From JAWLHA01 sp041690535 (GTDB taxonomy: Bacteria > Pseudomonadota > Gammaproteobacteria > Thiohalomonadales > Thiohalomonadaceae), in the NCBI GenBank assembly GCA_041690535.1, contig JAWLHA010000017.1, positions 1 to 64,000 of the forward strand: a DNA stretch of 64,000 bases, given 5' to 3'. This document shows, piece by piece, positions 1 to 8,347 of this stretch (position 1 is the first letter of the stretch; the number at the start of each line of letters is the position of its first letter). The translations under genes were made by a program, and so were the position numbers. The notes under the pieces were generated by a model, which ran no database searches, was not told the DNA's origin, and saw only the letters and a program-made list of their open reading frames with translations.

Positions 1-90
1 AGATCAGGTGCTCGTAGCCCGATAACTCCTCGGCCATCTGCTGCGTAAACCGCTCGCCGGTCGGGGCCATCACGATCACCAGTTCCCCCG
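1..90 (-). CDS. TrmD-like tRNA (guanine-N1)-methyltransferase fragment, running off the left edge
   Basis: The reverse strand reads LVIVMAPTGERFTQQMAEEL and then SGYEHLI up to the window edge. This resembles the segment of TrmD (m1G37 tRNA methyltransferase) just before its CGRYEG motif, where homologues have a hydrophobic strand, P-x-G-x-x-x-T/D-Q and then a leucine-rich strand. Only about 28 codons are visible. Upstream in the gene sense the frame runs straight into a poly-G tract, and no TrmD N-terminus follows. The gene is therefore either broken here or the sequence is mis-assembled at this point. The identification rests on motif similarity alone. Confidence 0.4.
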
Positions 91-95
91 GCCCG

Positions 96-120
96 CCCCC
101 CCCCCCCCCCACCCCCCCCA
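96..120. repeat. Poly-C tract (possible assembly artefact)
   Basis: Positions 96-110 are 15 consecutive C, followed by A, eight more C and A. Nothing comparable occurs elsewhere in the window. It lies exactly where the trmD-like frame loses similarity to a methyltransferase. Confidence 0.8.
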
Positions 121-202
121 CGGGCTCAGGTTAGGAACCGCTATTTTGGCCTCGCAAGGAACAGCCGCTGCCCTTCGCGACAGCGGCCGTTCAGGTGCCG
201 CA

Positions 203-604
203 TCAGGCGTTGGGCATGCGTCCTCGGCTGCCCTCGAACAGACGCTGGTAATCCTTGGGCAGCTGCGACTTCACATCGCTCATCTCGCCCGGGCTCACCG
301 CCTCGCCCAGCACCTCGAGGACGACTCGGGTATGGTAGACGGCCACCGGCAGATCGATGCCCTCCTTTTCACTGATCCGATGCAGAAACTCGTCCGAATC
401 GAATCGCTCGCCCATGCCGCTGCTCGGCCCCTCCAGAAAGTTTTTCAACTCCACAGGAAGCTGCGCCGCCAGGTGCCGCGGCTCCTCCCCGCCCAAACGC
501 TCGGCCAGCGTGCTCAACGTGGCCCGTGTCGCCTTCAGCGCATCCTCGATGGAGGGCATTTGGGCGCGATTCTGCACCTGTCCGAGAAAGTCATGAAATT
601 GCAT
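203..604 (-). CDS. DUF2267 family protein
   Basis: This is a 133-residue cytoplasmic protein. It starts MQFHDFLGQVQ and has the DUF2267 pattern: alternating short helices with A-x-x-A-x-x-A-T-L-x-x-L-x-x-R-L around residues 20-40 and an acidic segment leading into H-x-R-V-V-L. The start at 604 was chosen because AAGGAG lies 8 bases upstream; the longer open frame has no ribosome site. DUF2267 proteins occur in many proteobacteria, often next to stress genes, and their biochemical role is not established. The gene stands alone, with no same-strand partner close by. Similarity is good, function unknown. Confidence 0.7.
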   Translation of the reverse strand: MQFHDFLGQVQNRAQMPSIEDALKATRATLSTLAERLGGEEPRHLAAQLPVELKNFLEGPSSGMGERFDSDEFLHRISEKEGIDLPVAVYHTRVVLEVLGEAVSPGEMSDVKSQLPKDYQRLFEGSRGRMPNA

Positions 605-891
605 GGCCGCACTCCTTTGCATCGGCTTCCAGGACGCCTCTGACAATGAGGTTAGCCCTCGAAGGCCGAGATTCAACGAAGCTGCGCCGAGGCCCCGCAG
701 GGGCGCTCCGGCCTTACACGAAATCCCTGCGAAGCAGATCCCTCTTGCCTTTTGGATCGGGAGCGGCAGAAGCATTTGCCTCCGAGACCGACGGCCGCAC
801 GGCGGCGACCGTCGACCGGAGTGGTGACTGCGGAGTATCGGATCGGGTGCCGAGTACACCCGGGTTGTCTCGGGCGCAGTGACACAAGGGA

Positions 892-1194
892 TCAGTGTTC
901 CATGTAGCTTTTTGCCATCCCGATGCTGTTGAGGGTCACCGAAAAACCCGCGAGCCCGGTGGCCTGAAGAATGGCGTGATAGATCTCCTGGGGCCTTGCC
1001 CCAACCTTCTGCGCCTGGGCCACGTGCGCGACCAGACTTCCCTCGTGCTCCATGGCGGCGGCAATACCGATCTTGATCAGCTCCACCGTTTTCTTGTCCA
1101 ACGGCCCTTCATGATCGCAGACGTTGCGCAGATTTTCGTAGGCGCTCCACGCCTCCGGGAAATCGTTCTTGAAGTCTTCCAGTGTCCTGTGCAT
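892..1194 (-). CDS. Carboxymuconolactone decarboxylase (CMD/AhpD-like) family protein
   Basis: A 100-residue all-helical protein. It contains L-D-x-K-T-V-E-L-I-K-I-G-I-A-A-A around residues 32-47, then H-V-A-Q-A-Q-K-V-G-A and E-I-Y-H-A-I-L-Q. This is the CMD-family fold with the usual length for a single-domain member. Redox-active AhpD relatives carry a C-x-x-C pair; here the only cysteine is an isolated one near residue 26, so peroxidase-reducing activity is unlikely. The histidine of the E-x-x-x-H proton relay region is kept (residues 52-57). It is a single gene with a promoter facing away from the CPBP gene. The substrate is unknown. Confidence 0.75.
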   Translation of the reverse strand: MHRTLEDFKNDFPEAWSAYENLRNVCDHEGPLDKKTVELIKIGIAAAMEHEGSLVAHVAQAQKVGARPQEIYHAILQATGLAGFSVTLNSIGMAKSYMEH

Positions 1195-1343
1195 GGCTCT
1201 TCCTCCTCACCGGTGTCAGCCCCAGAAGCAAGACCCGAGACGATTTGGCCAGATCATAGCAAAGGAGAGGACCTTGCCCGCGTCGGCAAGAAGACGCTGC
1301 GGGAGAGCGTGGGACTACAATGAACCAAACGAGAGGGAATGCC

Positions 1344-2051
1344 ATGGCGTGGAATTGGGACGGGCTTTCGGAAAAGGCACATCCGGGGCGAGGGCAGCAG
1401 TTTGTCGAGCTGATGGTCTTCCTTGCACTCATCGTTCCCTCCATGATCTTCTCCTTCTTCGGCCTGGCCCCCGACGGGGTGACCTTCCGCACGGTGGCGC
1501 TGGCCAACATTCTGCGCGACCTGGCGTTACTCGCTCTGGTGCTGTACTTCGTCTGGAGCAACGGGGAATCCTTCAGCGCTCTGGGCTGGCGTTTTCAGGG
1601 CGTCTGGCGCGAGGTCCTTGTGGGGCTTTGGATCTTCATCCCGCTTTACCTTGGTGTCGCGCTGATCGGGGCGCTGCTGCAACAGGGCGGGCTCTCCGGC
1701 ATGGACGAGCCGCCCACCTACCTGATCCCCCGGGGGACGGGCGAATACCTGCTCGCCTTCATCTTTCTCATCGTGGTTGCGGTCACCGAGGAAACCATCT
1801 TTCGCGGCTACCTCCTGCTGCGCCTCGGAACACTCACGGGCAATCCCGGCGCAGCCGTGGTGCTGTCCGCGGTGATCTTTTCGGTGGGCCATGGTTACCA
1901 GGGCACCGCCGGGGTGGTCGCGGTGGGACTCCTCGGGCTGATCTACGCATTGATTTATCTCTGGCGCGGCAGCTTGATCGCACCCATGGTGTTGCACTTT
2001 CTCCAGAACGCCACCGGGATCATTTTTCTCCCCCTGGCCCTCGCCTCCTGA
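1344..2051 (+). CDS. CPBP family intramembrane glutamic endopeptidase
   Basis: This is a membrane protein of about 235 residues with six or more hydrophobic segments. Counted from the upstream ATG at 1320, it carries the diagnostic CPBP (Abi/Rce1-like) motifs: EETIFRG at 157-163, F-S-V-G-H at 187-191 and a final H-F-L-Q-N at 226-230. These supply the Glu, Arg and His residues of the intramembrane active site. The ATG at 1344 is preferred because GAGAGGG lies 7-8 bases before it; the ATG at 1320 would add eight residues. Members process prenylated or peptide substrates or act in bacteriocin immunity. The target here is unknown. Confidence 0.85.
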   Translation: MAWNWDGLSEKAHPGRGQQFVELMVFLALIVPSMIFSFFGLAPDGVTFRTVALANILRDLALLALVLYFVWSNGESFSALGWRFQGVWREVLVGLWIFIPLYLGVALIGALLQQGGLSGMDEPPTYLIPRGTGEYLLAFIFLIVVAVTEETIFRGYLLLRLGTLTGNPGAAVVLSAVIFSVGHGYQGTAGVVAVGLLGLIYALIYLWRGSLIAPMVLHFLQNATGIIFLPLALAS

Positions 2052-2182
2052 GCTGGGGCACAGCTCCTTCCCCGAGGGCCGGAAAGTTCGTGGGCGGGCG
2101 GGGCGTCGACTAAGATCGGATCAAGCGATGCAGGAATGGCAATCTCACGGGGCCTCGGTTTGGTGCAAAAGGAGGTGCTGCC

Positions 2183-2560
2183 ATGCTGAAGAAATACGCC
2201 ATCACATTCGGTATCGTGTTCATCCTGGCCGGTCTGCTGGGATTCATCCCGGCCTTCGCGCCGAACGGTTACCTGTTCGGTTTCCTGCTGGTGGATGCGG
2301 TGCACAATTACTTCCACCTGATCACCGGCGCCATCGCCCTCTACGCCGGCTTTACCAGCGAGAGGGGCTCCCAGCTGTTCTTCCAGATCTTCGGCTGGAT
2401 CTACGGGATCATCGCCATCCTCGGTTTTTTCTATGGGGCCTCGCCGCTGCTCGGCGTCATGGCCCACAACTGGGGTGACGTCTGGTTCCACCTGATCGTC
2501 GCCATCATCGCCCTCTACCTGGGCTACGGGGTGCGGCGAGCCCGCCGGGTGCCGGCCTGA
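2183..2560 (+). CDS. DUF4383-type four-helix membrane protein
   Basis: A 125-residue inner-membrane protein with four hydrophobic helices (about residues 7-25, 35-58, 68-88 and 100-117) and an Arg-rich cytoplasmic tail. The conserved H-N-Y-F-H-L-I-T-G-A pattern in helix 2 and H-L-I-V-A-I-I-A-L-Y-L-G-Y in helix 4 match the DUF4383 family. A strong ribosome site (AGGAGGT) lies 8 bases upstream of ATG 2183. It follows the CPBP gene by 131 bases and may share its transcript. No function is known for the family. Confidence 0.7.
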   Translation: MLKKYAITFGIVFILAGLLGFIPAFAPNGYLFGFLLVDAVHNYFHLITGAIALYAGFTSERGSQLFFQIFGWIYGIIAILGFFYGASPLLGVMAHNWGDVWFHLIVAIIALYLGYGVRRARRVPA

Positions 2561-2611
2561 CCTGAGCGCCCCACTCGCCCCGCGCGAGTGGGGCCATGTC
2601 CCGGAGGTGAA

Positions 2612-3364
2612 ATGCGCATTGGGCTTGCGTTCGCTGCGGGAGCCGTTCTTTTCCTGGGGCCCGGGGAAGGTTCAGCGGAACTGCGGGCCAATGTGGCGAT
2701 CACCTCCAACTACATCTGGCGCGGCATCACCCAAAGCGACGATTCGCCCGCCGTCAGCGCCGGCATCGACTACGCCCACCCCGGCGGGCTCTTCGCCGGA
2801 CTGTGGACCTCCAGCATTTCCGGAAAGCCGACGGTCTCAGGCAGTGTGGGCAACGGCGAGCCGCCGCCGGAGGAGGCCAACGGGGAGTACGAACTGGACC
2901 TCTACGCGGGGTATCGGTGGGCGTTGCGCCCGGTGGCCATCGAGGCCGGTTACATCGCCTACATCTACCCGCGGGGCGACGTGGTCGACCTGGACACCGG
3001 TCGAACGAAGCCGAACACCGACAACAGTGAAGACTTCCAGGAAGTCTACCTCGGGGCGAGTTACAAGCTCGTTCGAGCCAACGTCTACTACTCCGACAAC
3101 TACCGCAACACCGGCGAGATCAGCCGCTATGTGGCACTGGAGGCAGACATCCCATTGCAGCGCGACCTCGCTCTTGGGCTGCATTGGGGCTACATGAAGA
3201 GTGGGGCCATCGACGATACGCAGAACCGCCTCGGCGACTACAGGATCAGTCTCACCAAAGGCCCGTTCACGCTCGCGGTAACCGATCTGACCGATAATGA
3301 GGACGCACTCCAATCCCACAACCCCCGGGTCGCCGTCTCCTGGCGTCACGACTTCGAATTTTGA
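2612..3364 (+). CDS. TorF-family putative outer-membrane porin (Gcw_chp)
   Basis: A 250-residue exported protein. A signal peptide (MRIGLAFAAGAVLF, then an Ala-rich cleavage region near residue 23) is followed by the family signature S-N-Y-I-W-R-G-I-T-Q-S and a series of amphipathic beta strands. The last residue is phenylalanine in H-D-F-E-F, the usual outer-membrane barrel ending. ATG 2612 was chosen over the upstream GTG because GGAGGTG sits 3-9 bases before it and the signal peptide then begins correctly. The family is named for metagenomic conserved barrels; the transported solute is unknown. Confidence 0.75.
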   Translation: MRIGLAFAAGAVLFLGPGEGSAELRANVAITSNYIWRGITQSDDSPAVSAGIDYAHPGGLFAGLWTSSISGKPTVSGSVGNGEPPPEEANGEYELDLYAGYRWALRPVAIEAGYIAYIYPRGDVVDLDTGRTKPNTDNSEDFQEVYLGASYKLVRANVYYSDNYRNTGEISRYVALEADIPLQRDLALGLHWGYMKSGAIDDTQNRLGDYRISLTKGPFTLAVTDLTDNEDALQSHNPRVAVSWRHDFEF

Positions 3365-3504
3365 GGGACCCCAGGGCGTGCGCGCTGGGAGTGGGCCCGC
3401 TGTGGGCTATATTTGCCCCACCTGCTCGACGCCCTGGAAGAGGGTTCACTGCGTTACCCGTTTTCGTGGGTGGGCTGAACCGGAAGCTTGTACAGGAGTG
3501 GATC

Positions 3505-4161
3505 ATGGCCAAGACAATTCCGCCCCAGGTCAACGAACAACACCGCCGCCACATGATCGAGGAGGCCGCCTACTTTCGGGCCGCACATCGGGGGTTTCAA
3601 GGGGGTGATCCGATGGCGGACTGGATCGCTGCCGAGGCGCAGGTGGATGAACAGTTGCGGCGTTCGGACCGCCAGAGGGAGGAGGAGCTCACTGCGTACC
3701 GGAAGATGCGGGAGGAGGTGGAGGCACGGCTCGGCGAGATCAAGGAGCGGGTGAGCGCCAATGCCATTCGCCAGGCGGTGGATCGCGCGAGTCGCAACCT
3801 GAAGGATGTGGGTGAACACAGCATGGAGACCATCAACCGCGTTGGCGCGGCGGTACGCAAGGATCTGGCCTCCACGGCCGAGCGATTGGGGCCCTCCTGG
3901 GACTCACTCTCGGACAAGACCGCCGGGCTGTTCGAGGTGTGGCGGGATCGCGGCAGCGAGTTCATCGGTGCCGCGGGAAAGGCCTCCGGGGAGTGGTTGC
4001 GACAGCTGCGCGGCAAGACCGAAACCACCTACTACACCGGGGAGCTCACCTCCGGGGGGCAGTTTGAGTGCCTCAACTGCGGTGAGCGATTTGAACTGAG
4101 CGAGGCGGGCCATCTGCCCGAGTGCCCCAACTGCCATGAGAAGAAATTCAGACAGGTGTAA
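3505..4161 (+). CDS. DUF2934 / zinc-ribbon protein
   Basis: A 218-residue protein in three parts. Residues about 10-50 (H-M-I-E-E-A-A-Y-F-R-A, then D-W-I-A-A-E) fit DUF2934. Residues about 55-160 are a charged helical region. The end is a zinc ribbon with C-L-N-C and C-P-N-C pairs around a short hairpin, as in the DUF1451 zinc-ribbon family. The start at 3505 follows CAGGAG by 8 bases; the longer upstream frame is rejected. Such proteins accompany stress functions, but no activity is known. The family-1 repeat begins four bases after the stop codon. Confidence 0.65.
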   Translation: MAKTIPPQVNEQHRRHMIEEAAYFRAAHRGFQGGDPMADWIAAEAQVDEQLRRSDRQREEELTAYRKMREEVEARLGEIKERVSANAIRQAVDRASRNLKDVGEHSMETINRVGAAVRKDLASTAERLGPSWDSLSDKTAGLFEVWRDRGSEFIGAAGKASGEWLRQLRGKTETTYYTGELTSGGQFECLNCGERFELSEAGHLPECPNCHEKKFRQV

Positions 4162-4164
4162 AGG

Positions 4165-4219
4165 CAGGGTGAACGCATACTAACGTCACGGCCCGTGCTG
4201 TCAGTATGCGTTCACCCTG
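4165..4219. repeat. Family-1 inverted-repeat element, short form
   Basis: A 55-bp near-perfect inverted repeat: CAGGGTGAACGCATACTAAC, a short centre GTCACGGCCCGTGCTGTC, then the mirror GTATGCGTTCACCCTG. It is the short version of an element present eight times in this window, and lies between the zinc-ribbon gene and ku. Confidence 0.85.
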
Positions 4220-4298
4220 GGTGTAAAGGCCTCGCGCCCCCAGGCACCGCCCTGCGACCTGTCACCGTTGCGTTTTCCGTTGGCCGAAGCCCGAGAGC

Positions 4299-5147
4299 TC
4301 AGGCGCGCCTTTCCGCAGGGGCGCGGCGGGCGGCGACCTTTTTGCCCCGTTGCTTCTGCGCTTCCTCCACGCTTCGCTTGAGCTGAGCCATCAGATCGAT
4401 CACCTCGGCGCGAGGCGCTTCAGCCTCGGGGACGGCCTCCACCGCGGCCACCTGCCCGGTACGCGCCTTCTCCTCGATGGCCCTCATGAGGTCTTCCCGA
4501 TAGCTGTCCTTGTACTTCCGGGGATCCCACTGTTCGACCATCCCTTCCACCAGGCGCTGGGCCATATCCAGCTCCTTTTGGGTGATCCCGAGGGCCGCAA
4601 GATCTTCCCCCGGCACTTTGTACTCGGCCGTGTCGCGCAACTCCGAGGGAAAGCGCAACAGCTCCAGCACCAGCATGTCGCCCTGCGCCACCAGCGCGGC
4701 CAGATGCTGCCGATTGCGCAACACCACCTTGGCCACGCCCACCTTGTGGGTGCGCTTCAGGGTCTCGCGGAGCAGCGCGTAGGCTTTCTCGCCCTTCTGA
4801 ATGGGGACCAGATAATAGGGCTTGTCGTAATAGGAGAGGGGAATGGCCCCCGCTTCAACGAAATCGACGATCTCCACCGTCTGGGTGGCTTCCACATTGG
4901 CCTTGCGGAAGTCCTCCTCATCCAGCACCACGTATTCGCCCTTGCGGTACTCGTACCCCTTCACGATGTCATCCCAGCTCACCTCGTCGCCACTGGCCTT
5001 GTTGATACGCTTGTAGCCCACGGGGGAGAGGTTGCGCTTGTCCAGCATGGTGAAGCTGAGTTCATTGCGCTGTTCGCCACTGTAGACGGCAACCGGCACG
5101 TGGACCAGACCGAAACTGATGCTCCCTTTCCAGATCGCCTGAGCCAT
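4299..5147 (-). CDS. ku: Ku protein (bacterial non-homologous end joining)
   Basis: A 282-residue bacterial Ku, the homodimeric ring that binds DNA double-strand ends and recruits ligase D. The N-terminus MAQAIWKGSISFGLVHVPV is the classic family start, followed by the Y-K-R-I-N-K and G-Y-E-Y-x-K-G-x-Y-V-V-L-D motifs and D-P-x-x-Y-x-D-x-Y-R near residue 212. The C-terminus is a basic tail (KKVAARRAPAERRA) of the kind that contacts DNA. Length is normal. A ligD partner is not in the window, so end joining would depend on one elsewhere. Recognition is secure. Confidence 0.95.
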   Translation of the reverse strand: MAQAIWKGSISFGLVHVPVAVYSGEQRNELSFTMLDKRNLSPVGYKRINKASGDEVSWDDIVKGYEYRKGEYVVLDEEDFRKANVEATQTVEIVDFVEAGAIPLSYYDKPYYLVPIQKGEKAYALLRETLKRTHKVGVAKVVLRNRQHLAALVAQGDMLVLELLRFPSELRDTAEYKVPGEDLAALGITQKELDMAQRLVEGMVEQWDPRKYKDSYREDLMRAIEEKARTGQVAAVEAVPEAEAPRAEVIDLMAQLKRSVEEAQKQRGKKVAARRAPAERRA

Positions 5148-5276
5148 ACCGCCCTCCTTGACCGGTGCAGCGATTTCTCCGCCCCCCTACAACCAGCATA
5201 GCGAGATTGGCCGGCTGGGCGCTGCTCTCGGCCCCCACCCGCCAGTCGTGATCTCTCGGTTCACTGGGGGCGGCCA

Positions 5277-5378
5277 TCACCGAGCGCGGGGCAAAGACTC
5301 CTCGGGGGCGGGAGCGGGAGCGGGCTCGATCTGCGGTTCGGGGGGCCCAGGCTCACAGCCGACGAGCACCAGCAGCAC
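5277..5378 (-). CDS. Possible tiny proline-rich lipoprotein
   Basis: This open frame of 33 codons starts at a GTG with a G-rich stretch upstream. It reads MLLVLVGCEPGPPEPQIEPA and continues proline/alanine-rich to the stop. The LVGC segment resembles a lipobox. The hydrophobic part is very short, there is no ATG, and the region is low in complexity. It may be no more than a chance frame in the 415-base gap between ku and the M48 gene, which otherwise shows nothing recognisable. Confidence 0.2.
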   Translation of the reverse strand: MLLVLVGCEPGPPEPQIEPAPAPAPEESLPRAR

Positions 5379-5562
5379 AACCCCCCAACCGGTGGCGACC
5401 CACGGCCGACCGGCCCGCCCTCTCACCGGGTGCCGTGGCGGGGGCGTCGGGGTGCGGATGGTTTGGGGGCGAGTTTCGACACCCTGTCGAGGCGCCCGGG
5501 GCGGGCACGGCCCACGGATGTCGGCAGCGCGATCGCCGTAAGTGACCGGCGCGAAGCGGGGG

Positions 5563-6360
5563 CTAGATGCCCGGCGGCGGCCCGCATTGGGGCCGCTTGC
5601 CGGCACTCCGCGCCTGGTGGTACAGCTCCATGGCCTGTGGTAACCGCGCACGCAGCTCCTCCATGCGGTTTTCGCCTGCTGGATGGGTGGAGAGAAACTC
5701 GGGGGGGCTGGCCCCCCCCTGGGCCATCATGTTGCGCCAAAACTCCACCGACGCCCGCGGGTCGAAGCCCGCCCGGGCCATCAAGTCGAGGCCAACCAGG
5801 TCGGCCTCCCGCTCCTGGGTGCGGCTGAAGGGCAGGATGATGCCAAGCTGCGCGCCGACGCCGAGCAAGCCGAACAGCTGTTGGCGTTGCGCGCTCTGGC
5901 CACCCGCAAGTGCCTCAGCGATGTCGAGGGCCGTCTGGGTGGCGAAACTGGTGGAGACCCGTTCGTTGGCGTGCTCGGCAATGACGTGGGCCACCTCATG
6001 GCTGAGGACGGTGGCGAGTTGGTCCTGGTTCTTGGCCACCTTGAGGATACCGGTGTTCACACCGATCTTGGCGCCGGGCAGGGCGAAGGCGTTGGGTTCC
6101 TCCTGCGCGAACACCGCCACGTCCCACTCCTGCCTATCGTCGAGTTCGGCGGTGATGGCATCGGCCACGCAGCGGACGTAGCCACTCACCTGCGGCGCCT
6201 CCACCGGCGGGGTCTCCCGCTTGATCTCCTGGAATGCCTGCCCCCCCATTTGGGACATCTGCTCCTCAGGGAAGAGATGCAGCTGCTTGCGCCCCAAGGG
6301 CGAGGTCGCACAGGCGACCAACAGAAAGACCAGCGAGGCTGCTACAACCACTCGTGCCAT
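5563..6360 (-). CDS. M48 family periplasmic zinc metalloprotease, lipoprotein
   Basis: A 265-residue lipoprotein of the LoiP/YggG kind. It has a signal peptide with lipobox LLVAC (Cys17), the zinc motif HEVAH at residues 121-125, and the third ligand Glu in R-E-A-D-L-V-G-L-D. A conserved A-x-P-G-x-x-I-x-V-x-T-G-I-L strand precedes the active site, and S-T-H-P lies near the end. The start at 6360 gives a proper signal peptide; the much longer open frame upstream is not coding. M48 lipoproteins degrade misfolded outer-membrane proteins. The gene is monocistronic and divergent from the barrel gene at 6505. Confidence 0.9.
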   Translation of the reverse strand: MARVVVAASLVFLLVACATSPLGRKQLHLFPEEQMSQMGGQAFQEIKRETPPVEAPQVSGYVRCVADAITAELDDRQEWDVAVFAQEEPNAFALPGAKIGVNTGILKVAKNQDQLATVLSHEVAHVIAEHANERVSTSFATQTALDIAEALAGGQSAQRQQLFGLLGVGAQLGIILPFSRTQEREADLVGLDLMARAGFDPRASVEFWRNMMAQGGASPPEFLSTHPAGENRMEELRARLPQAMELYHQARSAGKRPQCGPPPGI

Positions 6361-6504
6361 GACGTACTCCGTACTCCGCGGTGAATCCGACCAACTCGAA
6401 TGCCTGGATGATAGGACCGTGGCGCCGCGAACGCCAGCGGCCTTGCAGGGCGGGAGCCGAGCGGCTTCGCTTATCTGAACCAAGATGGCCCAAGGAGCGA
6501 GATG

Positions 6505-7035
6505 ATGCGCATCGCAGAGGTTCTCGTTGTCGCCGCTCTGGCGGCCGCGGCGCTGCCCGCGGCAGCGCAGGAGCGCCACTACGTGAATATGCGACTGGTG
6601 CTGCCGGAGATCAAAGACGCCAGTGGCGGGCGTGCCCTGGCCCTCGCCTACGGCACCGCGCGACCGGATCTGGGCCGGCACTTCTTTCTCGAGGGGGAAT
6701 TCACCGCCACCGCCACCGAAGCGGAAAAGGACGAAAGCCCCCCGGGACAGACCCTGGGCATCGCCTACTTCACCCTCGGCGGTTACGGTGTACTGACCCG
6801 CCGTTTGGACGGCGGCACGGAGCTCAAGGGCAAGTTGGGGGTGCACTATCAGGACTTCGAGCGCCAGGCGTTCGTGGGGGAGCACGTGGTCGCCACCACC
6901 GACTGGGACTTCGGCATCAGCGCCGGGGCCGGGCTCACCCATCCTGTTCGGGACCGGATCGAGCTGATGGCCGAATATACCCTGTTCGGCAGCGACTTCC
7001 GATTCTTCTCCCTTGGGGCGCAATACCGCTACTGA
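6505..7035 (+). CDS. Outer-membrane beta-barrel protein
   Basis: A 176-residue exported protein. Its signal peptide (MRIAEVLVVAALAAAALPAAAQ) ends at an A-x-A site. The mature part, about 155 residues, consists of alternating short strands and glycine-rich turns, ending in F-S-L-G-A-Q-Y-R-Y, an aromatic-ending barrel C-terminus. ATG 6505 is preferred to ATG 6502 because AAGGAG is 7 bases away. The size suggests an eight-stranded barrel of the OmpA/OmpX type. No specific family could be named. Confidence 0.6.
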   Translation: MRIAEVLVVAALAAAALPAAAQERHYVNMRLVLPEIKDASGGRALALAYGTARPDLGRHFFLEGEFTATATEAEKDESPPGQTLGIAYFTLGGYGVLTRRLDGGTELKGKLGVHYQDFERQAFVGEHVVATTDWDFGISAGAGLTHPVRDRIELMAEYTLFGSDFRFFSLGAQYRY

Positions 7036-7047
7036 GCCCCCGGGGTG

Positions 7048-7100
7048 CCAGGGTAAACGCGTACTTACCCAAGAGCGATGTAAGCATGCGTTCACCCTGG
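7048..7100. repeat. Family-1 inverted-repeat element, short form
   Basis: CCAGGGTAAACGCGTACTTACC, a centre AAGAGCGATGT and AAGCATGCGTTCACCCTGG form a 53-bp inverted repeat between the barrel gene and the FAD oxidoreductase. Confidence 0.8.
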
Positions 7101-7131
7101 TCGGCGTGGGTGCACATTCGCGGAGCACGGG

Positions 7132-8322
7132 ATGGAAAGCTACGATGCGGTGGTGGTGGGCGGCGGGATCAGCGGACTGAGTATGGCCCACTACTGCGCC
7201 GGACTTGGCCTGCGCACCGTGGTGCTGGAGGCAAATCCGCGCGCGGGCGGCACCTTTCATTCGCACCACTGGCCCGGCATGGACGATTTCTGGGTCGAGC
7301 TGGGCTGCCACACCTGTTACAACTCTTACGGTCACCTCATCGACATCCTGGATCAGGTTGGAGTGCGCGGGGAGATGGTGGCCCGGCGCAGGATGCCCTT
7401 TCGCATGCTGGTCAATGGAGGCGTCCACTCCATCCCCAGCCAGCTACACTGGCCCGAACTGCTGCGCTCGGCCCCTCGGGCGCTGTTCGAGCGCAAGGGG
7501 CACCGGAGCGTGGCGGAGTATTACGGCCGCATTGTGGGGCGGCGCAACTTCGCCGAGGTGATCGGCCCGGCCTTCAATGCGGTCGCCTGCCAGGAGGCAG
7601 CGGGGCTGCCCGCCAGCCTCCTGTTCCGGCCCAAGCCCCGTCGCCATGGGGTCATGCGCAGCTTCACCTTTCACCGGGGGCTCCAGACGGTGACCGATGC
7701 CCTCGTCTCCCGCGCCGGGTTCGAGTTCCGGGGCAACACCCCCGTGCAAGCAGTGACTCAGTTTCAGCCCGGTTACCTGGTCGAGATCCGCGATGGGCTG
7801 CGGCTTCGGTCCGAGTTCCTGATCCTGGCCACGCCCGTCGGGGTCAGCGCCGAGTTGCTGCGCAGCGAGTTCCCGACGCTCTCCCACGAACTGATGCGGA
7901 TCGGCCAGCGGCAGGTGGAGTCCCTGGCCGTCGCGGTGCCCGCGGACAGTGTTCGACTGAAACCGCTGGCCGGACTCATTCCCCGGGACGATGCGCTGCT
8001 CTCGGTGGTCTCCCGCGATACGCTCCCCCACCCGACACTGCGCGGGTTTGCCTTGCACTTCCGCCCGGGGCGCCTGGACAGCCGCGAAAAGTTGGCCCGG
8101 GCCACCGCGCTTCTGGGGACGGGCGAACCGGCCGGGGTGGTGGAGAAGATCAACACCGTTCCCGCCCCCCCTCCGAACCACGAGGAGGTGATCGCGAACA
8201 TCGACGCCCAGCTCGCCGGCCACCGCCTGTTCATGACCGGCAATTACTTCAAGGGGCTCTCCATCGAGGACTGCGTCGAACGCTCGGCCCTGGAATTCGA
8301 GCGGCTTTCAGCCATGGTTTAG
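7132..8322 (+). CDS. FAD-dependent amine-oxidase/protoporphyrinogen-oxidase-like oxidoreductase
   Basis: A 396-residue soluble flavoprotein. It starts MESYDAVVVGGGISGLSMAH, a Rossmann FAD-binding motif with G-G-G-I-S-G, then V-V-L-E-A-N-P-R-A-G-G-T, the second FAD contact. Y-F-K-G-L-S-I-E-D-C near the end matches the C-terminal FAD motif of the NAD(P)-binding amine-oxidase superfamily. Layout and size resemble HemY-like protoporphyrinogen oxidases, but carotenoid or amine oxidation cannot be excluded. The 87-residue gene at 8348 follows by 25 bases and is probably co-transcribed. Confidence 0.7.
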   Translation: MESYDAVVVGGGISGLSMAHYCAGLGLRTVVLEANPRAGGTFHSHHWPGMDDFWVELGCHTCYNSYGHLIDILDQVGVRGEMVARRRMPFRMLVNGGVHSIPSQLHWPELLRSAPRALFERKGHRSVAEYYGRIVGRRNFAEVIGPAFNAVACQEAAGLPASLLFRPKPRRHGVMRSFTFHRGLQTVTDALVSRAGFEFRGNTPVQAVTQFQPGYLVEIRDGLRLRSEFLILATPVGVSAELLRSEFPTLSHELMRIGQRQVESLAVAVPADSVRLKPLAGLIPRDDALLSVVSRDTLPHPTLRGFALHFRPGRLDSREKLARATALLGTGEPAGVVEKINTVPAPPPNHEEVIANIDAQLAGHRLFMTGNYFKGLSIEDCVERSALEFERLSAMV

Positions 8323-8347
8323 GCAGAAGGTCATGGGGAGATGAACC

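Noticed and set aside
6361..7428. N-terminal extension of the M48 protease to 7428
   Set aside because: It overlaps two real genes on the other strand, and the true start has a signal peptide with lipobox.
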